Made by a program: the position numbers and the translations under genes. Below the pieces are notes generated by a model. It did no database searches and was not told the DNA's origin. It saw only the letters and a list, made by a program, of their open reading frames with translations. This document shows positions 1-12,400 of a DNA stretch of 64,000 bases, piece by piece. Origin of the DNA: Zygaena filipendulae (lineage: Eukaryota > Arthropoda > Insecta > Lepidoptera > Zygaenidae); NCBI GenBank assembly GCA_907165275.2, contig OU015651.1, positions 12,298,501 through 12,362,500 of the forward strand. Direction: 5' to 3'. Positions within the stretch are counted from its first letter, which is position 1. Each line of letters begins with the position of its first letter.

Positions 1-179
1 GAGACCTGAAACTTGAAGGTTGTGTTCTTTGTAGGACGTAGGCATCCGATAAGAAAGGATTTTTGAAAATTCAACCCCTGAGGGGATGAAAAGGGGTTGC
101 AAATTGTAAAAGGGGTTGTATGGAACAATTACGCGGGAACTTCGAAATTATCGCGGGTGAAACCACGCGGGACAGCTAG
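1..179 (+). mobile_element. Helitron-like element, 3' part
   Basis: Ends gcgggtgaaaccacgcgg-gacag-CTAG|T. Its body has ggggttg repeats unlike the main family. It is cut by the window start. Confidence 0.6.
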
Positions 180-225
180 TAAATGTAAAAGAAATAGTTA
201 ACTAACAATATTTTGCGGTTCGCAG

Positions 226-424
226 GTCTGATAAACAGGACGAACATAATGCCAACGCCGGAGCTGTGTGTGATAAACAACCGGCTCTTCTGGATCTTTG
301 GTTCCCTGGTAGCGTTCTACATACCGATGCTCACGATGGTGGTGTCGTTTGCTTTGACGGTACAGCTGTTGAAACGACAGGCGATATTAGCGGCCGCCCC
401 AGTAACCGGAGGGAATCAAAGAAG
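226..424 (+). CDS. 5-HT2: 5-HT2 receptor exon: ECL2 and TM5
   Basis: Acceptor cgcag, donor AG|gtgagc. The exon enters with two bases of a split codon and leaves after two bases of AGG. It encodes the ECL2 cysteine that normally pairs with TM3, then TM5 ([13 protein letters not shown]) and the start of the third intracellular loop (LTVQLLKRQ). Confidence 0.9.
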
Positions 425-3400
425 GTGAGCTTCTGTCATTAAGTAGATAGTACATTTGTATATAACTATGAATTAATTGAGTACTAGTCTACCTACCTAA
501 AATAAAACAACAAAAACATGGTTATCACATTGTTTTTTTTTTCTAGGATGTTCGTAGTACTCGTCTTCTTATTCTATACATATAAAATGCTTTGTCTTGA
601 ATGACTGATGGATCAACGCACAGCCTAAACCGCTGATCGTAGAGACCTGAAACTTAAATTTGGGTCTTGGAAATCAATATTTAGGTTCTCCTTCTACATT
701 AGTAATAATAATATAAAAATGTAAAGTTTGTAGGTTTGGATGTACTATTTTTTCACTAATAGGAAGCTACAGTATAGCAAGCTGAGTTGACCTACTTGAT
801 GGTCACTAAATCGTCCAATACTTTTAGTACAATGTACATATTTTGTAGGTACTAAAAGCAAGCGATAGATGTCCAGGTACCTACGTATTTTCTGGATCTA
901 TGTCTAAAGAGTATCCTATAAAAATGAAGAGATTATAATAACAAGAACATTTTCTTCAGAAATAGAATGGTACAGAATAAAATTGAGTTGAGTTTTTTGA
1001 AGAAGCAATTCATGTGGACTATAAACCGACTGACATGCAACGTTGCATATGAATTTAGTTTTATGCATCAAGCAACTTTTATTGGAATAAATCAGATGAG
1101 AGACTCGAAAAGGTTTTTATCGAACAATGGGTTTATTTTTTCATTGATTGAATTAGAATTAGACTTTATTGTTAATAAAATGTAAGTGCCGAGTTATTTG
1201 AAGATATACATATATAATAATATATATGTATGTAGTTTCATTAGAAAAGTTGCCAATTTTCGCAGGAAAATTAACATTCACCCTATTTTGCATACTCTAC
1301 TATATGGATTTATTTTATAGTTAGGGCGCTAGTTTCACCCCTGTAATGGTCTTAATAACAATACGAATAAATTTATTGAGCTGTCAGTAATCAGTTGTAA
1401 CATAACACACGCAGCACTTGGCATGTGAGCACTGCGATTGATCTGTGAGGCTGGACCGCGCCACTCATACGTACAACGTATACGAGCACGTTACGATTCT
1501 GGACTCCAGCCAAGACGGATAAGACATGCGTTAATGAACTGAATTGGAATCCAAACCGTTTTCATTATCATAATGTTGACCTTGTATTCATAGTCGTGGC
1601 CTTGAACCATGTGAGTTTTATCGTCTAAAGTCCTACTAAAAGGATAGATGTTTTGACTCTGCACTCACGCAAAAAATGGATGACCCGAGAATTGAACCCT
1701 TTCAATCATTAATAAATAATATAAATTAAATAATATATATTATGTATTATTAATGTATCTTTTTACATAATACATATTAATTATAATAATATAATAATTT
1801 TACATAATAATACATAATATATAATAAGAAGTACGAAAAAAGAAACCATCCCTTCTGGATGACGCTTAAAAATGATTTATTTCTTGCGGAATTTAAACTG
1901 CCTCATACTAATTTTGCAAATGCAAATTGGCAATTTCTAAACGGTCAACTTAATCTTACTGGACCAATCTTAATTTTATTTTTACAATATTGTAAGGGAG
2001 TTTTAAAATCTTTTTGTATCGTAGTTTCCGATATTACTATGGCACTTAGTAGCTATTATATGTTCTGTGCTCCTAAAAATAAATGAGAGCCCACAAACTT
2101 CTTCATTAAACACGTGAATCTCGGAGTGTATTTCCCTCATTGGAATATGTAGTTTGAATAGTTTCATTTCTCTTTGATCTCTCGCAATGTAGTACTTTTA
2201 CGAAACCATTCACGTTATTAATGATATTTGCAGTAAGCCCTTATGTAAATTTCATTCTGACATAATAGATACTCGTTTAAATACACATACCTACTAAACT
2301 TTCTACTAAATAGTGATGCACAAACCTCGGAGCTTTAGTAGCTAATTAATTCTTAACACTATTTTTTTTTTATCGTATCATCAGCTGTAATATGTGTGAT
2401 TAGAGTTGGACAAACTGTTATTAATTTATCTCTGTAGTAACCGTGTGACTTTTGGTAACATTATGATCACTATAATAAACACTTTTATACCTACGTGTTT
2501 AGCTTGGCGTCCCCTTTTAGATTCGCCTCGTATTTTGGATTGTACAATAAACACGCAATGATATAAAGAAACCCAGTAATGTCGGTCGGATTATAAGAAT
2601 TGTGTATTTTATTGGTCCACATAACTTTTCTGACATTAGCCACGTTTTATTAGATCTTAAATGTAGTATCGGTTTAGTTTACGACCGGTTTTGATGCTTG
2701 TCAAAGAATAGTTGGTGTTGCACCAACAATAAATATAATGTATTATTATTTATTATAGTATCAAAGTTTATGTATTTTGAACGATAAAACACGCAAGCTT
2801 AAGCTCAAATCTTTTCCAATATGTTAGCATGGGCTGCTATCTTGGAGGTCGGTTATTAAGTTGAGTAAAGCAAAGCGGTAATTTTTATTGATTTTTGTTT
2901 ATTTTAATTTAAAAACAAGCTTTATCATGTGGCATGGAAGGTGCTATCATGTGGTATGGTATGAAGATGAGAATAATACAAACGAGCCCAAATCCAACAT
3001 CTTTCATCTTCCAGCCTCCATCCTCATCATCATGTGTAATGAAAAGTACTCATTAGATTTTTTTAAATTGACATTAGTTCAAATTTGGCTATCCTGCCAT
3101 TTGTTATCAGGAAATTTCAGACTTTACATTCATACGCTAATATATGAGCGTTTTTGTGTTATAAGCAAGCGCGTTATGAGCAAGGAATGTTGTTAATCAT
3201 AGTGTATCGGGACTCAAATCTGTAAGAAAATCAAAGTAGTGACCTTATATCAAACTTATATACGTAACTAAACAGGACAGGAAACTAGGACAGAAAAGAC
3301 TCTGGGTGCAGGCTCGACTTGGCGTTAGCAGACCTCAAATGTATAGAATATGTGATGCCAAAGATAATTTTATATATTTCTAGGGTCAGGATAAAACGTG

Positions 3401-6400
3401 CCATTGAAGAGTTATCTGATTATGACTATGTAATAATTTATCTTTCTTTATCCAGGTTATGCGGTTTCGATAGTGGGCCAATGCAGGGTTTTCGCCGAAT
3501 TGCGAAAAGTTCACCAGACCTCTCACCCAATAGGTCTATGTCAAGGCATTTGACTTGGAGGGTAACTAGCACCAGGTAACATAAATCCTGATGACATCCA
3601 ATGATAATTTGAAAATGTTTAAATAGTTAACTCTTTTTACTGTTAATAATTTAGAAGGTAGAGCTCACTTGGGAAGGTATTTTTATAGAAAAAAAAAATT
3701 TATGCACCACACCACCAGATTCTTTCTTAATAAGCACTAAAGGTCAAATTGACATACTTTTCCTGGGGTAACCTTTCTTCCCTTTGCCTCTCGATTAAAA
3801 CAAAGGGTGGATGAAGTAGGTTTTAGTAGGTAAGCTTCATAATACTCCAAGCTTCTCACTACAGTGAGTCTTACTGTATTTTCACGGGCGGTGGCAGTGA
3901 AGAAGCTTAAGAAAAAAATCCTTACAAACAGTTAATTTTCCGCTAAAGGTCTCAACGCAACAAAATAGGAATATCTCACGGAGTGTCTCATCCACAACTG
4001 AGCTACATGAACGGGTGTGGCGGCGGTTCAGGCCCCGTCAGGAGGAGTCGCGACGTGACTACGCAGACCCCCATCAGCATTGCAGCGGAGACAAGGAGAG
4101 CAAGACTCAGGCCTCTGAAGCTCAACCTGGCGACGCCCAATGCATTTTCATTAAAGTAAGTCTCGTTTCAACTTTGAACTTTGAGATAAGATAAACTTTA
4201 TTGCATATTAAAAGAAACACGTAGGTACACCACGCAATAAACACTTTAAAGGAGGTATAAAGTAAAACGAACGCCATGCTAAAACCGACTCCACTCAACT
4301 CAACATTAAATCGTCTATCATAATGTTTAACTATGTGTATAATTTTAATGTAATGTCATGTTTTTCGGTGAGATTATAAGAATGAGGTGTCATGCGTGTC
4401 AATGAGAATGCCATGAAAAAAGCGATCAATGAAACTACTCTAATCTCTAATTTAAATGCACATTCCACACTCTTTCGAAGAAAGGGTAGCAGTGTGTAAA
4501 ACACAACTCTAATAATAATGTAAAAATATGACAAGCCTTGGGACTCTGGGAGTTCGCAAGGTGATCCTATTACGCAGTATAAGGTCCCAAATGGTATAGA
4601 GCTCAGTAAGGGTCGCGTGTAATCTATAATTTACATGTAGATAAGGTTCTTGCTACATACTCGTATTCTTGCGTTAGACTAAGCCGCTTGACGCTTCACA
4701 AATATCTATAGTTGCTGTTAGGAAAAGAAGTTCTTTTCTACGTCAAATAATAATTGTCTTTAGAAAAAGTAAGCTTACATAAACCTGATAAAGCTCAAGT
4801 TGAATAGCGATATTGATATACATATTATCGATTAGGATAATAATATGAAATACCGACTACGAATATTGGATCAAATATCGGAATCTAAACAATATTGAAC
4901 TAAAACCATTGTTTTAAATCCGAACGATTTTTATAGAAATCCAATTCATACTCTATCTGCAGTTTTAAAACACAAATCTCTAAAATGCACCGCAAAAGCG
5001 GTTCCCACAGACTGATATTGTATTGCATTTTACAGTAAGTTTATCAAAATATTCGAAGAGAATCGGTAAAAATCTACTTTATTTCCTATTTTCAACAGCG
5101 TTTAAGTAGTCAATGTTTGCCAAGTTTTAATAGACAAACGGTAAAGATAACTTGTTGCCGGTTGCGACGGGAACGCGGAACAAACAAGTCCACAACTCTG
5201 CACAATCTAATAGATTTTATCAATCAAGTGACTGATACTCATTGTTACAATGAGACTGCATTACGTATACTATTTTCAATGCTTTACATAACGCATTAAA
5301 CTCATTCTTTCAAAGATGATTATAATTCATTTATTTTATTTTATTTTTTTTGCACTTTACGGTACAAAAGGCGGACTAAATGCCATTGTGGTATTCTCTG
5401 CCAGTCAACTTTCAAGATATGCAGAAAGTGCGTTTGGATGTACTTGTAAAGTCTTAATAGTAAATATAAAACGTGTTTCGATATAATTAATAGATAATTA
5501 TTTTTTTATTATTGGTGTACTTTTAATGACTTTTATAATCGGCCAGTGTCAAGTTATCACACATATACATATTTCATTAAACAAAAAAAATGCGTGAGTG
5601 TCGTGGTCGTGAAACACTTGGTTAGAACGATTTTTTTTTCCATATTACACTGAGTCCGTTATGTCCGTAGTGCGTGAAAAAAGGCAAAAACACAAAACCT
5701 TATTTCGAAATAGTATATTTCATTACAAGTGCGGAAAGGCTGTCATTGCAAAGAATTCCGACAAATGTCGACCCGAGCCGAGGCGCAGCCGAAGGTGAGG
5801 GTTGACAGTCGGAACTCTTTGCAATGACGGTTCCGCACGTGTACTGAACAACTATTTTTAATACAGTTGCGAAAAAAATGAACAAATTTAGTAAAATAAT
5901 AAAAACACAAACTCAACTAAGTTCCAACTGTGATCAAGAGATGGCGCTAGTCGTATTAGTAATACGAAACAATACGTAATATGCGCAATACAAAAAGTGT
6001 GTCAAAGTCGTTTCGCCATTTTTGACAGTTGGGAAAGAGAACGCACGAGTTCGGAAAAGGTAAAGAAAAAGCTCGAGTATGTAATAGCCTACTTCCCGAA
6101 CGCTATACGTCCCTGCAATATGCCACTTTTTGAGCAACTGTATTAAAAAAAAATTACAGTAGCTTTGTTTTTCCGTAGAGCAGCCGTATGACGCCGTGAG
6201 GGTAAATGAGTTTTTTTCCCATCCGTACCGTGCGATAAAGAACTTCGTTCTAATAAAAATCAGATCAAATAATATCAGATACAGATCGAACAAGACTTGG
6301 CTAGGTAGGTACACCTGTACCTACTACATTTTAATATCCTTCCTGGAGTCAGCTCATCACAGTATAGGTACTATTAAGAATACCTACTCATATAGAAAAT

Positions 6401-9400
6401 GATTTTGCCAAAGTTTACGGTCCAAAATAACACAGCTGTTGTACTTAATAAAATTTCATCTAACAATAAGCATTTACAATAAAACAAATGAAATATCAGA
6501 CGGGGGCGCGCGGCGTCGCGTCGCGTCGGTTCGTGCCAAAATACAAGATGTCATTTTGAATCTTTGACGTAGTAATTTTTTTTTTACGTTTTCATAAAAT
6601 ATGTCTTTCAAAAAGTGACTTATAAACTAATTGGTGTGTCACAAATAAAGAAACATAAAGACATAACCTACGTATGCCAAAAAACAAAGCTGTTTAAAAA
6701 AAAACAGTACATTTTTTCGAAAATAATTATGAGATTCTTCACTGATTTTAAATTGGTTTTTCTTTTTTTGAACGCGTTTTTGCGTCGCTGATTATGTAGT
6801 GTATCTCGGGTATTTAGTACCTATAGGTAGTTATCGAGCGGTTTCCCGCGGTTTTACCCACGATAATTTTGGAGATCCCGCGGAAATTCCGGGATAAAAA
6901 GTACCCTATGCCCCTGACAACGTGTACGCAAAATTTCATTATGATCGATTGAGCCGTTAAGATATGACAGCGTAACAAACAAACAAACAAACTTAATTTC
7001 ACATATTTTATAGAAATTAATGTGTTGAATATGGTTCGTTTTCAAGTTTGTAAATTATCTATGTGTACTGTAAAGTGTACGTTATGTGAAGTTATAGACT
7101 AAAGATCTTTTCTATGTTTACACTTTGTACAGTATTGTAATCAATTTCTCCACTCCACAGGTTTCTCACGAATCGTAAGAAGGACCGCTCCATGTCTGCC
7201 AACGCCGTCGCAAATGAACAAAAGGCTACCAAAGTGCTGGGTCTAGTGTTCTTCACTTTCGTCCTGTGCTGGGCGCCATTCTTCCTGCTCAACATACTGT
7301 TCGCTTCATGCCCCAGTTGTATAGTACCAGGTGAGTCCATCCATATTTATCTAAAATTCAGACAATCTATATTTTTAATTTCATTAATTTGAAAAAGCAA
7401 AAAATAAGTGTCTATTGTTTTTTATTTTCTAACTGACGGACTAATTAGAATTTTGATTTTCATACCCCGGAAAATACCCAATTGCTGTAATGTTATAAAA
7501 ATCGACCAACTACAACTCGGGAAAACGAATGTTACAAAATATGACTATTATTTTCTCGGTTCGGAACAACCAGCCGTCTATTTATTCTTGCTTGTCTAAT
7601 TTGTTTGTGTTGTTTATTTGCTCGAATCAACATCGAGATATATACGATTGACGCTATCAATAATTTCACTATTGATGTACGATGAACGAATGGTTCTAGA
7701 TGCGAGTAAACATAAGTTCAATTATATTTAATGGATGCAAATAATTGAAGGCATTATTTAGATGAAACATCGTGAAAGCTTTTCTTTGTTTTAATTAAAA
7801 GAAATTAAAAATGATAAGGATAAATTAATATGAATAATATACGGAATGTAAAACGGAGAAATGATTCTTTGGTTTTTAACGCTTGGACATTACACTGCGC
7901 CAGTATCTGGTTCCAAGTTAAGGAGAGCTTGCAGTTGTGTTATGCATAAATACCAGACAACTCATATACCTACGTAAAATTAAATAGGTACATAATCGAG
8001 ACATAGGTTAAGCTACACAAATAATGTGACCCGGTGACCCCTGACACAGTATAGCAAGAATCATTTACCACTGTACCAACGGTACTTTTGACTGATTAAA
8101 TGGGTTCTAAGTGAGCTGTTTTCACTGGAATAAAGTAAAACGAGCGAGAATTTCTACTTCTCACAAAAAAAATTGCCATACCATAAAACGGGATAGTGAA
8201 GAAGGTCCATATTTTTTGATTAATTATACAAATTTTTAAGTGAAACCAAACTAACTGTGAAAGAATCATGAAAATATTTCAAAAAATGAAAAGGGACTTC
8301 GGGAGCTTGCAAGAGTAATTTCGGTCTACGAATGACGTAAATTCGCCTAAACAGCGCGGCACGTATTCGTTGGAAACTACATATTTCATTGGTGTGCAGT
8401 CACTTGCACCGTTCGCGCGTTCGTGACGTGTTTTGTTTACACGATGGCTGAGAGAAAAGACTGGACAAGTGCGAGTCCGACTCGCGCACCGAGAGTTCCG
8501 TACAAATTTGTAGGTACAAATTACCCATGCAATATGCCGTTGCTTAACCTCGATGATGGATTACGTAATTTAAATAAAGACTGTATATTTTTTTTATTTG
8601 ATTTAATTACATAATTATGAGTGTAGTTATCTGATTTTTCCCTGAACTTGTAGTAGGTATAAGACGATATTTCTCGTTCTAGATGAAACAGAAAGTACCC
8701 TATAAAATTTCGATTCCCTTGAGAGTACTTATCGAAAATAAATAAGTAAAAATAAATAATCTTTGCGTTGTGTCAAATAAAGTTTTTTCATTTTCAATTT
8801 CAAATACCTATACGTTTTTTGCGGCGTTTGGTCGTATCTTGTCTTTGTTTGTTAATTTTTTCATAGCTTCAAGAGACTGTAGACCTAAGTATATAGTTAT
8901 AATTTCTGCTCGAAACCTCCACGTGTTCCCGAGTTAAAGGGTCTTGATAGACAGACAGACAGACGGACAACAAAGCGATCCTATATGGATTCTGTTTTTT
9001 TCCTTTTGAGCCTAAGGAACCCTAAAAAACACCTACGCCTACAAATATAATGTATTGTCCTATGTTATCTTTATGTTATTGATCATGGATGGATAGGCGA
9101 AATGACATCACAGACAGACATTTCGCGCCAACATAAACGTAAACTTAAATAATAATAATCTATTCCTCAGCCATATTATATCGATAGATTAAAAAGAATG
9201 TAAAACCTATACTTGTAGGTAGGTACTAGCTGTCCCCCGCGATTTCATCCGCGGTAATTTCGGAGATCCCGCAGAGGTTGCGGGAAAAAGTACTCTATGT
9301 CCTTCTTTGTACTCCGACAGTAGTTTACGGTGATTAGCTGTTCCCCGCACTAGTGCCGGAGTTCCCGCGGGAATTCCGGCATAAAAACTATCCTATCTTT

Positions 9401-12400
9401 TAAGTTGGATCATATTATAACGTATTATTATATCTTATCTTAATCTAATATATATAAATCACGTGTCACGTTGTTTGTCCGCGATGGACTCCGAAACTAC
9501 TGAACGGATTTTGATAAAATTTTGCAACCATTTATAATATGGTCCAACTTAAAAGATAGGATAGTTTTTATCCCGGAATTCCCTCGGGAACGGAAGGACA
9601 TAGAGTACTTTTTTCCCGCAACCTCCGCGGGAACTCCGAAATTACCGCGGATGAAATCGCGGGGGACAGCTAGTATAATATATTAAGATTAACAACATCA
9701 TCAAACTTCTCCATTGGTGTCTCGCACGCCTCTTTCGCAGTAGGTACGAATCCTCGGAGGCTATATACACGGGATGTTCTCGTTGCTCGTTTGGCAACCC
9801 TAGTAGCAATGGCTGTCTGTTTGTCCCGACAGAACACGTGGTGGACATCTGCCTCTGGCTGGGCTACGTGTCGTCCACCATCAACCCAATCATCTACACA
9901 ATCTTCAACAGAACCTTCAGGGCTGCCTTCTTAAGGTTGCTGCGGTGTCATTGTACTAGGTAAGTTTACGAAGATTGATTTTTTTAAATTTACTGTAGCA
10001 CTTAATACATATGAGCAGAATGTAACATAAAATTTTAATTATAGTCGTGGTCAACTAATTAGGGACACTATAAGATCGAGAAGAGATATACCTGATCTAT
10101 GGCTTATTATTACAATTTTTTTATTGAAATATCAAATTATATTATTCATTTAAGTCATAGGCTCCTATTTATATTATTAATAAATCGTTGTAAATACGTC
10201 ATAAAGATTTATTTTACATTAAATTACATTAAAATTAATTTAATGAACGTTTCTGAGTGCGGCAGATTTGTTTAAAAAATCTTAACTAAAAGTTAAGTGG
10301 TCATTAAAACGACTGTTAGTGCGGCCGTTAATGTTTAAGGCGATGTTATGGTTTAAAAAAACAGGCACTTATATAATAAATTGTTAATATTATGAAGTCT
10401 AAATAAACAACCAGTAATTCTTTTTAAATTAATTGAAAGGAAAAAAAAAATTACATATCGATTAATCTGGAGAGTTTCCCTAATTTGTTGACCGCGACTG
10501 TATATATTTTTAGAATTCCATAGAATGAAAATCTATAGTTATGGAGCTGTACCTAAGTGTCGTAGTAGATATTATATTATTTATCTATGGTGTGGTTGAA
10601 CAACTGGAGATCATGTGATCTCTATGTGAATATGCGTGGACGCAGTCATGTGACTACGTCCTCACATATTCAATTGTTTTTGTGCTTCAATTTCGAACGT
10701 AATTGAAATGGAATTTTTGCTCTACGTGTAATATCATCTCTATATAGAAATCATAATTACAGTGAGGGTTGTTTAAGGGTAGCCATTCTCACGTTGATGA
10801 TCGTCCTTGGTGTTCGCTGTACAGTTTGCAGTATTCCATTTAATTTTCCCCGTTCTTCGAATTGGTGATAAAAATACTTTCTTAATTAACGCTTTCACAG
10901 TTGCCTTTCTTATTCTAACTTAAAGCTCCTGTGAAGGTCACATTAGTGACGATGCTAAAAAATATCAGATACTCTATAAGATGTGTAATTTAAAAAAATA
11001 ATTGAATAATCAATGTGTTTTAGGTGTTGAGAATATTTTTTGTATAGTGACGTTTTTATTCGAATATTAAAAAAAAAACGTCTGTTCTTCTGTCAGTTCT
11101 AATCATTATGTATTTTTCATCAGCTTTCTCCATCTAATATATATAAATCACGTGTCACGTTGTTTGTCCGCGATGGACTCCGAAACTACTGAACGGATTT
11201 TGATAAAATTTTGCAACCGTTTATAATATGGTCCAACTTAAAAGATAGGATAGTTTTTATCCTGGAATTCCCTCGGGAACTGAAGGACATAGAGTACTTT
11301 TTTCACGCAACCTCCGCGGGAACTCCGAAATTACCGCGAATTAAATCGCGGGGGACAGCTAGTGTTTTTATAAATAAGACACTAAGGGTTTATGATAATA
11401 CCTACCTATTTCTGCGGAGATTGACACAATAAGTATAAATAAAAGGTTTTTATTTTTACGGTTTTTTTAAAATAAGCTTTATGAAGGGTTTAGGTACCAA
11501 TTTGCGTTTCTTCTTCTTTTTCAATTATGGCGTCTATCGTGATTTCACTGCATTGTTTTCATACCGCATCCAATCAAAATTTCTGACAGTTGATTTCGGA
11601 CGCCGCTTTCTAAAATTTGTGAATATGGGTAGCAAAAATCATTGATTAAAAAAAAATCACTTCGTATCTATATTCACAATTCCATAAAAACAAATGTCTT
11701 TACAGAAAGTGTCGTAGATGGAAATTAATAACGAAAAATAAAATCAACTGTCAAAAAAAAAATGAGTAGGTATACCTAAGTAAAATTCGTAGGTAGGTAA
11801 TAAACATACGACATAACGCTGTTATTCTTACAACTCTTGAAAGAACATTTCGTCATTTTTAGTGAATGTTGCTGTAACATGCCAAACTGTAATAATAAAA
11901 TACAATTACATATAATATACTGTACTGAAGGTTATTTATCTTGTACGGTTATTTTTACGTCTCTGACTGTGTATCTTAGATATACGGTATATCAATAAAT
12001 GATATAAGAAGTATTAATATCATTGATATCTGATATCAATGCACTCTGGCTTTAGAGCAAATTACATAAATTCGATGGAGTCTGTGCTTACTTAGTTTGG
12101 ATTGTATCCAGTTGTTTTTTTGAATATTTTAATTAATAGCCCTTTTGATACTAAAAATAGACTTGAAAAATTAGTCTGCACGTTAGCTGTCGCGCGAAGT
12201 GTTTTATGTCTTCCGTAGTTTAAAAAAAACGGCCTTAATATTAGGTAGATACCATAGAATGTCTTTGGTAGATACTCATATTAGCTTCGAAAATTTATAT
12301 TCTGCAGTTTTTTACATATAAATAGAATTAGTTTTTATAGTTGTTGGCTGCTACGGCTTCGCTCGCGTGGTAGGTATTTGCAGAAAACAAAATGTATTGC

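Larger units (their letters stand above)
4156..7160 (+). other. Intron of the 5-HT2 receptor gene
   Basis: It holds a foldback repeat (5725-5842), a CpG-rich patch near 6500-6530 and a Helitron-like fragment (6835-7012). No exon is recognised. Confidence 0.65.

Noticed and set aside
3319..3454. Upstream part of the 3319-3579 open frame as coding
   Set aside because: A strong pyrimidine tract and acceptor at 3455 fits the receptor phase; the upstream part is AT-rich intron.
5934..6314. 126-codon minus-strand open frame
   Set aside because: It has a leucine/phenylalanine/tyrosine-rich composition typical of AT-rich noncoding DNA, no motif, and lies in a 5-HT2 intron.
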